A DNA stretch of 64,000 nt from Nesterenkonia cremea (GTDB taxonomy: Bacteria > Actinomycetota > Actinomycetes > Actinomycetales > Micrococcaceae): contig NZ_BMIS01000014.1 in the NCBI RefSeq assembly GCF_014642675.1, forward strand, positions 1-64,000. Direction: 5' to 3'. The position numbers and the translations under genes were made by a program. Positions 30,023 to 37,466 of this stretch are shown one piece after another. Under the pieces are notes generated by a model. That model was not told the DNA's origin and ran no database searches. It was given only the letters and a program-made list of their open reading frames with translations. How positions within the stretch are numbered: the stretch's first letter is position 1; every line of letters starts with the position of its first letter.

Positions 30023-30679
30023 TCAGGCGCGGATGAGGCGGTCCAGGGCCTCCTGCATGTGCTCCTCGATCTCCGCGACCACCGCCGCCTCATCTCCGGC
30101 CGCGATGGCCTCGGTGATGCGGTGGTGCTCATCCACCTGGTCCTCCGGATCGAAGTAGGTCTCCTCGAGGGCGGTCAGGCACATGCGGGTCTCCACCATC
30201 AGCGTCTCGTGCATCCGGCGCAGCCGCGGGCTCTCCGAGCACTCCACCAGCAGGTGGTGGAAGGCGAAGTCGGCGTCGGAGAGCCTGGGCAGATCGCCCG
30301 CCTCAGCGGCCCTGCGCATCTCCTCGTGGGCCCGGCGCAGACGCTGGAGGGTCTTCTTCGACCCCTCCTTGGCCACGATCCGCGCCGCGGCCGTCTCCAG
30401 GGCGGTGCGGGCTACGTAGAGGTCGCGGATCTCTGCCTCATCCAGCTCTTTGACGAAGAGACCTCGGTTCAGCTCGCTGCGCACCAGCCCCTCCTGCACC
30501 AGGCGCTGCATGGCCTCGCGCAGCGGGCCGCGGCTGACGCCGAACTCCTGGGCCAAAGAGGCCTCGGAGAGCTGGGTGCCGGCAGGCAGGTGGCCGTACA
30601 TGATCCCCTCGCGCAGCTGCCGGGTGATCAGACTGGCGGTGGATTCGCGGTTGACTCGCTGGAAGGTGGGGTCGGCCAT
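30023..30679 (-). CDS. GntR-family (FadR/FCD) regulator
   Basis: 218-residue GntR regulator. Residues about 8-72 are the winged helix (STASLITRQLREGIMYGHL, LSEASLAQEFGVSRGPLREAM). The rest is an all-helical FCD domain with the metal-ligand pattern (LYVARTALETAAARIV, DADFAFHHLLVECSESPRL, DEHHRITEAIAAGD, EEHMQEALDRL). FCD domains usually sense carboxylic acids. ATG at 30679 with GAAGGA upstream; a longer in-frame start overlapping the operator was rejected. It is divergent from a D-2-hydroxyacid dehydrogenase-amidase operon, its likely target. Confidence 0.92.
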   Translation of the reverse strand: MADPTFQRVNRESTASLITRQLREGIMYGHLPAGTQLSEASLAQEFGVSRGPLREAMQRLVQEGLVRSELNRGLFVKELDEAEIRDLYVARTALETAAARIVAKEGSKKTLQRLRRAHEEMRRAAEAGDLPRLSDADFAFHHLLVECSESPRLRRMHETLMVETRMCLTALEETYFDPEDQVDEHHRITEAIAAGDEAAVVAEIEEHMQEALDRLIRA

Positions 30680-30709
30680 AGTCCTTCGGTCCTTCTGCTC
30701 TTCAACAAG

Positions 30710-30743
30710 ATTGTTGACAATCATAACAAGCCCTCCCTAGGGT
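30710..30743 (+). promoter_or_regulatory. GntR operator and leaderless promoter
   Basis: ATTGTTGACAAT at 30710-30721 is palindromic in its outer 5 bp (ATTGT/ACAAT), as for FCD-type GntR operators (TTGTnnACAA). It overlaps a -35 TTGACA (30714-30719). TAGGGT at 30738-30743, 18 bp further, is the -10, and the ATG at 30750 is 7 bases on, so the dehydrogenase mRNA is probably leaderless and directly blocked by the repressor. Confidence 0.65.
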
Positions 30744-30749
30744 TGCGGC

Positions 30750-31727
30750 ATGCCCGTGATCGCCGTGCTGATCCCTGACGACACCAACAACCCGGAGCGC
30801 ATACCGCCCGGACTGGAGGCCTTCGACGGCCGTGCCGAGATCAGGTTCACCGACCCTGACGGGCTTCCCCAGGCGCTGGAGGGCGCCGATGCCCTCTTCC
30901 TCTGGGACTTCTTCTCCGAGGCGGTGGAGAACGCCTGGCCCCACGCCGATCAGCTGCAGTGGATCCACGTGGCCGCCGCCGGTGTGGACAAGCTCATGTT
31001 TGACGAGCTGGCCGGCTCCGAGGTCACCGTGACCAACGCCCAGGGCTTCTTCGACCGCCCCATCGCAGAGTTCGTGCTCGGCGCCGTCCTGGCTCAGGCC
31101 AAGGACTTCGCGCTGAGCCACCGCTATAAGGCCGAGCGCCGCTGGGTCCACCGTGAGACCCAGCGCATCCAGGGGCAGCGTGCCATGGTCATCGGGACCG
31201 GTGCCATCGGCCGCGAGACAGCCCGACTGCTGCGCGCGGTCGGGATGGAGGTCCGCGGCGTCGGGCGCACTGCCCGACAGGAGGACCCCGATTTCGGCGT
31301 CGTGGTCTCCAGCGAGGAGCTCGCCGAGCACGCCGGCTGGGCTGATCACCTGATCAACGCGGCCCCGCTGACCCCGCAGACCACCGGGTTGATCAGCGCC
31401 GAGGTGTTCTCGGCGATGAGGCCCGAGGCGCATCTGGTCAACATCGGCCGGGGCGAGTCCGTGGACGAGCCCGCGCTGATCCAGGCACTGCGCAGCGGCG
31501 GGATCGGCTTCGCCTCGCTGGACGTCTTCGACCGGGAGCCGCTGCCGGAGGACTCTCCGCTCTGGGCTCTGGACAATGTGCTGATCTCAGCCCATATGTC
31601 AGGAGATGTGGTCGGCTGGAGCGCGGCTCTGGCCGAGCAGTTCGTGGAGAACGCGGAGCGCTGGCTGGCCGGTGAGACGCTGAAGAACATCGTGGACAAG
31701 GACAAGGGCTACGTGCCGAGACACTGA
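30750..31727 (+). CDS. D-isomer-specific 2-hydroxyacid dehydrogenase
   Basis: 325-residue NAD-dependent dehydrogenase. The nucleotide-binding GTGAIGRETARLL is at about residues 148-160. The catalytic Arg is in LVNIGRGESVDE, the Glu in DVFDREPLPEDSPLW, and the usual catalytic His appears in LISAHMSGD. Family length is normal. It would oxidise or reduce a 2-keto/2-hydroxy acid in the cytoplasm; the exact acid is unknown. It is the first gene of a two-gene operon with an amidase and is divergent from an FCD GntR regulator, which suggests catabolism of an amide- or carboxylate-containing compound. Confidence 0.92.
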   Translation: MPVIAVLIPDDTNNPERIPPGLEAFDGRAEIRFTDPDGLPQALEGADALFLWDFFSEAVENAWPHADQLQWIHVAAAGVDKLMFDELAGSEVTVTNAQGFFDRPIAEFVLGAVLAQAKDFALSHRYKAERRWVHRETQRIQGQRAMVIGTGAIGRETARLLRAVGMEVRGVGRTARQEDPDFGVVVSSEELAEHAGWADHLINAAPLTPQTTGLISAEVFSAMRPEAHLVNIGRGESVDEPALIQALRSGGIGFASLDVFDREPLPEDSPLWALDNVLISAHMSGDVVGWSAALAEQFVENAERWLAGETLKNIVDKDKGYVPRH

Positions 31728-31768
31728 GGTGGCCGTCGCTGCGGCGGCCCACACACCGGGGAGGGACT

Positions 31769-33196
31769 ATGACGGATCTGGCAGATAAGACCGCTGTTGA
31801 GCTGCTGGAGGGGTACCGCGTCGGCGAGTTCACCCCCGTGGACGCCACGGAGGCCGTCCTGCAGCGCATCGGTGAGCGCGACGGCGACCTCAACGCCTTC
31901 GTTCGGGTGGACCGAGAGTCCGCCCTGGACTCCGCACGCGCCTCGGCCCAGCGCTGGGCCTCCGGGGAGGTCCTCGGCCCCGGCGACGGCGTGCCCGCCT
32001 CCATCAAAGACATCTTCCCGACGACGGGCTGGCCCACTCTGCGCGGCAGCCTGCTGATCGATGAGGCCGGTCCCTGGGACTTCGACGCTCCCTGTGTGGC
32101 CCGGCTGAAGGAGACCGGCGCGGTCCTGCTGGGCAAGACCTCGACCCCCGAATTCGCCTGGAAGGGGGTGACCGACTGCCAGCGCAGCGGTGAGACCTCC
32201 AATCCCTGGGATCCCACTGTCCACGCCGGGGGCTCCTCCGGCGGCTCGGCCTCCGCCGTGGGTGCGGGCATGGGCCCCTGGTCGGTGGGCACCGACGGCG
32301 GCGGCTCCGTGCGCATCCCCGCCTCCTTCACCGGCACAGTGGCCATCAAGCCCACTTATGGCACCGTCCCGATGTTCCCCTCCTCGCCCTTCGGAACCCT
32401 GGCCCACGCGGGTCCGATGACCCGCACGGTCAAGGACACCGCCCTGCTGATGGACATCATCACCGGCTTCGACTCCCGCGACTGGTCCGCCCTCCCGACG
32501 CCGCGCACCTCCTACCTGGACGGGCTTGAGGACGGCATCGAGGGTCTGCGCATCGCCTATTCGCCCACACTGGGCTTCGGCAGCAACGACCCTGAGGTGG
32601 ACCGGCTGGTGGGCCAGGCCGTGCGCACCCTGGAGGAGCTGGGTGCCGTGGTCGAAGAGGTGGACCCGGGCATCGAGGACCCCATCGAGCCCTTCCACGT
32701 CCTGTGGTTCACCGGCGCCGCCAAAGTGTTGGAGGCCTACGGCCCGGACGCCCTGGACCGGGTTGACCCGGGGCTGCGGGCCGGCATCGAGCAGTATGTG
32801 GACTCCTCCGCGCTGGACTACCTGGACGCCACGGCCGTGCGCATGGCCATGGGCGTCACCATGGGGGCCTTCCACGAAAAGTACGATCTGCTGGTCACCC
32901 CGACCATGCCCATCACCGCCTTCGACTGCACGCGGCAGGCGCCGGAAGGGTGGAGCTCGGAGATGTGGACCTCCTGGACCCCCTACACCTACCCCTTCAA
33001 CATGACGCAGCAGCCGGGAGCCTCGGTGCCCTGCGGCGTGGCCGCCGACGGCCTTCCCGTGGGGTTGCAGTTCGTAGCCGCCCGCACCCAGGATGCCCTG
33101 GTGCTGCGCGCCGCCCGCGCCTATGAGAAGGCCACCGGCGAGCAGTTCTCGCGCCCGGTGGATGTGCCGGCCACCGCCTCGGCGCTGGAGGGCTGA
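31769..33196 (+). CDS. amidase-signature-family hydrolase
   Basis: 475-residue amidase-signature enzyme. The Ser-cisSer-Lys triad region is visible: SIKDIF (Lys near residue 75), the Gly/Ser-rich HAGGSSGGSASAVGAGM (cis-Ser near 155), and TDGGGSVRIPASFTG carrying the nucleophile Ser near 178. It is not GatA: no GatB/GatC neighbours and an AtzF/6-aminohexanoate-type middle region. It probably cleaves a small amide, releasing ammonia and the acid handled by the preceding dehydrogenase. Spacing from that gene is 41 bp with GGAGGGA upstream of the ATG. Confidence 0.92.
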   Translation: MTDLADKTAVELLEGYRVGEFTPVDATEAVLQRIGERDGDLNAFVRVDRESALDSARASAQRWASGEVLGPGDGVPASIKDIFPTTGWPTLRGSLLIDEAGPWDFDAPCVARLKETGAVLLGKTSTPEFAWKGVTDCQRSGETSNPWDPTVHAGGSSGGSASAVGAGMGPWSVGTDGGGSVRIPASFTGTVAIKPTYGTVPMFPSSPFGTLAHAGPMTRTVKDTALLMDIITGFDSRDWSALPTPRTSYLDGLEDGIEGLRIAYSPTLGFGSNDPEVDRLVGQAVRTLEELGAVVEEVDPGIEDPIEPFHVLWFTGAAKVLEAYGPDALDRVDPGLRAGIEQYVDSSALDYLDATAVRMAMGVTMGAFHEKYDLLVTPTMPITAFDCTRQAPEGWSSEMWTSWTPYTYPFNMTQQPGASVPCGVAADGLPVGLQFVAARTQDALVLRAARAYEKATGEQFSRPVDVPATASALEG

Positions 33197-33273
33197 GCCT
33201 GCTCAGCTGAGCGGGGTCGCTCGGACTGCGGGCTGGAGCCCGCGGGGGAGTGGGGAGGCCGGCGTCGGCGGCT

Positions 33274-33507
33274 TTGCGCGGATACCTGCCGCTGAGCTAG
33301 CATAGACAGTCGGCCGAGCTGTGCTGTGCCCGAAGACGCCCCGGATTCTGTCCTGGGGCAGGGGTGCGGCGCCCGGAAAACAGTGAAGCCGCGTGAAGCA
33401 TCACCGTCAAAAAGGCACTTCGGTTGGATCTCACCCAGCCTGGTCGTCCTCGTACGTCACGGTGTGAAGGATGCATTCATCTACGTACTGAAACAAGAGG
33501 AGTGATC
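33274..33507 (+). promoter_or_regulatory. promoter and 200-nt leader of the rpmB-rpmG-rpsN operon
   Basis: TTGCGC (33274-33279) and TAGCAT (33298-33303) are 18 bp apart, giving a leader of nearly 200 nt. The leader contains a GCCCCGGA/TCCtGGGGC hairpin. TGAAGGATGCATTCA at 33465-33479 has partial dyad symmetry and the 15-bp size of actinobacterial Zur boxes, but matches them only weakly. The 311-bp gap holds no gene. Confidence 0.4.
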
Positions 33508-33744
33508 ATGGCAGCACGTTGCCAGGTGACCGGAGTGGGGCCGCAGTTCGGCAACCAGATTTCCCACTCGCACCGCCGCACGAAGCGTCGGTTCGACCCG
33601 AACATCCAGAAGAAGACCTACTGGGTTCCTTCGCTGGGTCGTAAGGTGACGCTGAACCTGTCCGCCAAGGGCATCAAGACCATCGACGTGCGCGGCATCG
33701 ACGTCGTCGTCGCCGAGCTGATCAAGAAGGGTGAGAAGCTCTAA
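33508..33744 (+). CDS. rpmB: 50S ribosomal protein L28 (cysteine-poor form)
   Basis: 78-residue L28. The sequence [20 protein letters not shown], then [21 protein letters not shown] and [13 protein letters not shown] are diagnostic. Only one Cys is present, so the CxxC zinc pairs of the C+ form are lacking. In streptomycetes and mycobacteria the C- paralogues are Zur-repressed and used when zinc is scarce. Shine-Dalgarno AGAGGAG; the stop overlaps the L33 start (TAATG). Confidence 0.95.
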   Translation: MAARCQVTGVGPQFGNQISHSHRRTKRRFDPNIQKKTYWVPSLGRKVTLNLSAKGIKTIDVRGIDVVVAELIKKGEKL

Positions 33745-33911
33745 TGGCAAAGGATAAGGACGTACGTCCCATCATCAAGCTGAAGTCGACGGCCGGCACG
33801 GGCTTCACCTACGTGACCCGCAAGAACCGCCGCAACAACCCTGACCGCATCGTGCTGAAGAAGTACGACCCGGTCGTCCGCAAGCACGTCGACTTCCGAG
33901 AGGAGCGCTGA
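33744..33911 (+). CDS. rpmG: 50S ribosomal protein L33 (cysteine-free form)
   Basis: 55-residue L33, read directly from the DNA. It contains [40 protein letters not shown] and ends HVDFREER. No Cys is present, so it is the C- form. Its ATG shares one base with the L28 stop and its stop lies 2 bp before the S14 start, so the three genes are one operon. Confidence 0.95.
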   Translation: MAKDKDVRPIIKLKSTAGTGFTYVTRKNRRNNPDRIVLKKYDPVVRKHVDFREER

Positions 33912-33913
33912 TC

Positions 33914-34219
33914 ATGGCCAAGAAGTCCAAGATCGCAAAGAACGAGCAGCGCAAGGTCATCGTTGAGCGCTACGCCGAGAAGCGTGCTCAGCTGAAGAAG
34001 ACCCTGGTCGACGAGAACGCCACCGACGAGGAGCGCGAGGCAGCACGCGTGGGCCTGCAGAAGCTTCCCCGCGACGCTTCTCCGGTCCGCGTCCGCGACC
34101 GCGACAGCATCGACGGTCGCCCCCGCGGCACCTTCCAGAAGTTCGGCATCAGCCGTATCCGCTTCCGCGACATGGCGCACAAGGGCGAGCTGCCCGGCAT
34201 CACCAAGTCTTCCTGGTGA
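33914..34219 (+). CDS. rpsN: 30S ribosomal protein S14 (long, zinc-free form)
   Basis: 101-residue S14. The long form has no zinc-binding CxxC pairs. The [20 protein letters not shown] motif and the end [11 protein letters not shown] are typical of C- S14. Together with C- L28 and L33 it forms the zinc-independent ribosomal set. Whether a C+ S14 copy exists elsewhere cannot be seen here. Followed by a strong terminator. Confidence 0.95.
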   Translation: MAKKSKIAKNEQRKVIVERYAEKRAQLKKTLVDENATDEEREAARVGLQKLPRDASPVRVRDRDSIDGRPRGTFQKFGISRIRFRDMAHKGELPGITKSSW

Positions 34220-34246
34220 TCGTCCGGCTCTAGCCTGAAGCCACAG

Positions 34247-34284
34247 AAAGGGCGGCATCCCCGTGACGGGGATGCCGCCCTTTT
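34247..34284 (+). terminator. intrinsic terminator of the ribosomal operon
   Basis: A perfect 16-bp stem (arms 34247-34262 and 34268-34283) with GTGAC loop is followed by TTTT. Confidence 0.92.
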
Positions 34285-34324
34285 CGTGTCCGCGCCCTGC
34301 ATGTCAGCAGGGGAGACGGGCCGG

Positions 34325-35203
34325 TCAGAGTTCGGTCCGGATGAGCTCCAGCTGCTCCTCGAAGGCCTCCTCGTACTCCTTCGGCTCATAGCCGAAGCTG
34401 AACAGCCACACAGTGGTGGGTCCCAGGTCCCAGGTGGCGAAGACCAGCTCGTTGTCGCCCCCGTACATATCCGGGTGGGTGACGAACTGCAGGCCGCTGG
34501 CCTCCCCGAACCTGAACTCCTCGGGCTCTCCGAAGTGCGCTCCCGGCAGGTGGGTGTCGGTCTCGCAGGTGGCGAGGACCTCCTCCCAGAGCACGGTGAT
34601 CTCACCGGAGTCGAATCCCTCGTGGGAGTCCACGCCCACCAGCATCAGCTGCTCCTGGAAGGACTCATGGGCCGGGGGCTGTGGGTCCGAGGCCACGCCG
34701 GAGAAGCCGCCGGCGTCCGGTCGGTCCTGATCGTCCACGAAGTCCACCATGTCCAGGTAGGCGTCCTGGCAGGGGACCTCCTCCGGATCTGGCTGCCAGT
34801 CCGGGTTGTCCTCCACGGCCTCGCGTGAGAAGCCGCTGGCCACAGCGCCCAGCATGTGCAGCTCCTCACGGATGGAGCCGCCGGTGCTGCGGATCTCCGT
34901 CGGGGAGCTGAATGACAGATCCGAGGGGTCGATCAGCAGGTCCTCCACCTCAGTCTGCTCCAGCGGACCCAGCTCGACGTCGGCCTCCTCTTCGGCATGC
35001 TGCGCGGCCGCCTCGCCGGCCGCCTCGCCGGCCGCCGCGTCGGCGTCGGTGTCTTCGGCCTGCTCGGTGGCCTCGGCCTCCTGCTGGGCGGCGGGGTCGG
35101 CCTCGACCTCGGCTGCGCAGGCGGTCAGGCCGAGCGTGCCGATGCCCAGCAGTCCGGCGATGCGCAGGGTGGTCAGCGAGGTGAGGCTGGAAGCGGCAGT
35201 CAT
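34325..35203 (-). CDS. acidic lipoprotein of unknown function
   Basis: 292-residue predicted lipoprotein. The signal (LTTLRIAGLLGIGTLGLTAC) ends in the lipobox LTAC with the acylated Cys near residue 29. An Ala/Glu/Asp-rich linker follows (about 30-80). A soluble domain of about 200 residues has QDAYLDMVDFVDD, two further Cys (VPCQDAY and ATCETDT) that may form a disulfide, and a conserved-looking DMYGGDNELVFATWDLGP. The start at 35203 (GGAGGAG upstream) gives a canonical signal peptide. I do not recognise the domain. Confidence 0.75.
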   Translation of the reverse strand: MTAASSLTSLTTLRIAGLLGIGTLGLTACAAEVEADPAAQQEAEATEQAEDTDADAAAGEAAGEAAAQHAEEEADVELGPLEQTEVEDLLIDPSDLSFSSPTEIRSTGGSIREELHMLGAVASGFSREAVEDNPDWQPDPEEVPCQDAYLDMVDFVDDQDRPDAGGFSGVASDPQPPAHESFQEQLMLVGVDSHEGFDSGEITVLWEEVLATCETDTHLPGAHFGEPEEFRFGEASGLQFVTHPDMYGGDNELVFATWDLGPTTVWLFSFGYEPKEYEEAFEEQLELIRTEL

Positions 35204-35501
35204 GGGATTCTCCTCCACAGTGTGGTGATGACTTCTGCTCAAGAGTTAACCATAGCAAAGTTGCAAAAGCAATGCGTTGAGGGTGGGTGGGCGGCGTCGG
35301 GGGCTTATACCGCACAGGTGTCCCGGGGCACAGAACTCGTCGGCTGACAGCCGAAATGCTGTGAAATCCCTGGAATTGCCCGGGATCGTGCGGGTTTCGA
35401 CTGAACCCCGTGGTAAGTTGCCGTTCTGAAAGCCCCGAGTTGGGGACTGAGTGGCCGGCCGCTCACGGCCGGTATTCGATTTGAGTCCAGGAGGACAACA
35501 C
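35204..35501. other. divergent regulatory region of the lipoprotein and HU genes
   Basis: 298 bp without a gene. On the lipoprotein side, GCAAA repeats occur (ATAGCAAAGTTGCAAAAGCA near 35252-35271). On the HU side, small dyads occur (GGGTT/AACCC near 35392) and a strong AGGAGGA ribosome site precedes the HU start. No complete promoter is convincing. Confidence 0.45.
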
Positions 35502-35783
35502 ATGGCACTGAACCGCAGCGAGCTCGTCGCAGCAGTCGCAGAGAAGTCCGGCAACTCCCAGGCCGCCGTCAACGGCGTGCTGGACGCCGTCTTCGAGGTC
35601 TTCACCGAGCAGGTCTCCCAGGGCGAGAAGGTCACCATCCCCGGCTGGCTGGCCGTGGAGCGCACCGAGCGTGCCGCTCGCACCGGCCGCAACCCGCAGA
35701 CCGGCGAGACCATCCAGATTCCGGCCGGCTACTCCGTGAAGCTTTCCGCAGGCTCCAAGCTGAAGGCTGCCGCCTCCAAGTGA
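35502..35783 (+). CDS. hup: DNA-binding protein HU
   Basis: 93-residue nucleoid protein of the HU/IHF family. It has the usual order: MALNRSELVAAVAEKSGNSQ, VTIPGWLAVERTERAARTGRNPQTG with the DNA-wrapping beta-arm, and PAGYSVKLSAGSKLKAA. It lacks the long Lys/Ala/Pro tail found in mycobacterial and streptomycete HupB/HupS. AGGAGGA precedes the ATG. It is highly basic and probably very strongly expressed. Followed by a strong terminator. Confidence 0.96.
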   Translation: MALNRSELVAAVAEKSGNSQAAVNGVLDAVFEVFTEQVSQGEKVTIPGWLAVERTERAARTGRNPQTGETIQIPAGYSVKLSAGSKLKAAASK

Positions 35784-35817
35784 TGCCTCTTCCGGGGCTG
35801 ATCGCAGCTCCGGACAT

Positions 35818-35866
35818 CGACGACGACCCCTTTCTCCTCCTTGAAGGAGACAAGGGGTCGTCGTCG
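35818..35866 (+). terminator. intrinsic terminator of hup
   Basis: Arms CGACGACGACCCCTT (35818-35832) and its exact complement (35852-35866) enclose an inner TCTCCT/AGGAGA stem. It lies 34 bp after the stop codon. Confidence 0.88.
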
Positions 35867-35900
35867 TCTGGTGGTGGGGCGGTCACTGCGCTCGCCATTT

Positions 35901-35929
35901 TTCTACAGTTTGTAGAACAGGAGTAGAAT
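35901..35929 (+). promoter_or_regulatory. BlaI/CopY-like operator on the copper operon promoter
   Basis: TTCTACAGTTTGTAGAA at 35901-35917 is a perfect 7-bp inverted repeat with a 3-base spacer and contains TACA...TGTA, the core of BlaI/MecI/CopY operators. A -10 TAGAAT at 35924-35929 lies 17 bp after TTCTAC at the -35 position. The operator covers the -35 and spacer. Confidence 0.65.
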
Positions 35930-35953
35930 TCTCACGTGGCAGGAGGTGATCCC

Positions 35954-36655
35954 ATGGAGTCGACGTCCAGCGCGAAGCGCCATCAGACTGCGCAGCACCG
36001 TCACGTGGCGCAGCGCCGTCACGTCCGTGGGGCCGCGCGTCTTCTGCGCGGCCTCCTCTCCGGCGGACTCGCCGTCGGATTCGCCGCAGCCGCCCATACG
36101 GCCGCCGGCCACCACGCCCCGCATGCCCTGGTCATCGTGCTGGCCCTGGCCGTGAGCATCCCGCTGTGCACCGCTCTCTCCGGAGTGCGGCTGAGCCGCG
36201 TCCGGCTCGCCGCCGCCGTCCTCTCCAGCCAGGCCGTTCTCCACGGGCTCTTCGAACTCTTCCCCGCCCAGCAGGCCGGCGGTGCCACCGGCGCCGCAGC
36301 TGCCCACGCCGGTCACAGCCACCACGTGGAACACGTCGCCGTGGACCTGCCGGCCGGCACTGCGGATCACCTCCACGGGCTCTCAGCAGGTCCCGATGCC
36401 GGCATGGCGGCGGCCCACCTCGGTGCGGCCGTGCTGACCTACGTCCTGCTGCGCCGCGGCGAGACCCTGCTGGCCGCATGCGGCGCGCTGCTGAGTCTGC
36501 GCCCGGCGCTGCTGCTGGCGGCCGCGGTCCCGCTCACCGATGACCGCCGCGCCCGCAGCCTGCCGGCCCGGCCGCTGCTCCACGGCGCCGATGTCTGGAA
36601 CGGGGCCGGCCCCCGCGCAGTCCGCGGCCCTCCCGCCGTCGATCTGGCCTGCTGA
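35954..36655 (+). CDS. His-rich membrane protein at head of copper operon
   Basis: About 233-residue membrane protein without a recognised domain. The N-terminus is rich in His/Arg/Gln. Four or five hydrophobic segments follow (LLSGGLAVGFAAAAHTAAG, ALVIVLALAVSIPLCTALSG, and around the Ala-rich VLTYVLL and LLSLRPALLLAAA). His clusters (HAGHSHHVEHV; HTAAGHHAPHALVI) may bind metal. ATG at 35954 has a perfect AGGAGGTGATC. It sits 70 bp upstream of copC, so a role in copper handling is inferred from position and His content only. Confidence 0.75.
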   Translation: MESTSSAKRHQTAQHRHVAQRRHVRGAARLLRGLLSGGLAVGFAAAAHTAAGHHAPHALVIVLALAVSIPLCTALSGVRLSRVRLAAAVLSSQAVLHGLFELFPAQQAGGATGAAAAHAGHSHHVEHVAVDLPAGTADHLHGLSAGPDAGMAAAHLGAAVLTYVLLRRGETLLAACGALLSLRPALLLAAAVPLTDDRRARSLPARPLLHGADVWNGAGPRAVRGPPAVDLAC

Positions 36656-36725
36656 CCCGCAGCCTGCAGGGTCAGCGGCATGATGCCATCCTGACCGACA
36701 GATCGAACACGTGAGGAAGACCCCT

Positions 36726-37466
36726 ATGACAGCAGCATCTGGTGCCCACAGAACATCCCGCCTCCTGGCCCTCTCCGGAGCCGCAGCCCTGGGCCTGAGC
36801 GCCGCAGCGGCCGCACCCGCCTGGGCCCATGACACGCTCATCTCTTCCATGCCCGAGGAGGGCGAGGTGCTCACCGAGAGCCCCGAGGAGATCGTGCTGG
36901 AGTTCAGCGGATCGGGACTGACCCAGGGGGAGGACATCCCCAACGAGATCCTCGTCCGCGATGAGGACGGCGAGAGCTGGGAGACCGAGGAGTCCGCCGT
37001 GGTGGAGGGCAGCACCATGTCCACCGACCTGCAGGACTCCCTGCCCAACGGCGAATACACCGTGACCTACCACGTGGTCTACTCCGACGGACATGACGAG
37101 GAGCTCAGCTTCGAGTTCGAGGTGGAGGACCCCGCCGCCATCGACAGCTCCGAGGCCCAGGCCGACGAGGATGAGGCGGAGGAGCCCAGCCAGCAGGAGA
37201 GGGCCGAGGCAGAGACCCCCGATATGGCCGACCCTGCCGCTGAGGAGGACCCCGCCGCTGAGGAGGACCCCGCCGCCCAGGACGAGAACCCTGCCGTGCA
37301 GGATGACTTCCCGGCCTGGGCTCCGATCGTCTTCGCCGGTGCCGGTGTGCTGGTCGTTGCGACCGTGCTGGTCCTGGTCCGGCAGAAGATGAAGCAGGCC
37401 GAGAAGTGGAAGGACCACAGCAGCGACGACGACGTCTCGGGCGAAGGAGACAGGGACAGCCAGTGA
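36726..37466 (+). CDS. copC: CopC/YobA-domain copper-binding protein
   Basis: 246-residue exported protein. The signal peptide (about residues 12-36) ends in APAWAHD, so after cleavage the N-terminal His of mature CopC (HDTLISSMPEEGEVL) is exposed for copper binding. The beta-sandwich continues to DGHDEELSFEFEV, with the second copper ligand His in YSDGHDEE. An acidic Ala/Glu/Asp linker with a DPAAEE repeat precedes one C-terminal TM helix. ATG at 36726 follows GAGGAAG. Overlaps the CopD-CtaG gene by GTGA. Confidence 0.92.
   Translation: MTAASGAHRTSRLLALSGAAALGLSAAAAAPAWAHDTLISSMPEEGEVLTESPEEIVLEFSGSGLTQGEDIPNEILVRDEDGESWETEESAVVEGSTMSTDLQDSLPNGEYTVTYHVVYSDGHDEELSFEFEVEDPAAIDSSEAQADEDEAEEPSQQERAEAETPDMADPAAEEDPAAEEDPAAQDENPAVQDDFPAWAPIVFAGAGVLVVATVLVLVRQKMKQAEKWKDHSSDDDVSGEGDRDSQ

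Noticed and set aside
33304..33480. Possible riboswitch in the rpmB leader
   Set aside because: The hairpin and an AACAGTGAAGCC segment vaguely recall a cobalamin leader, but the conserved B12-box pattern is not present.
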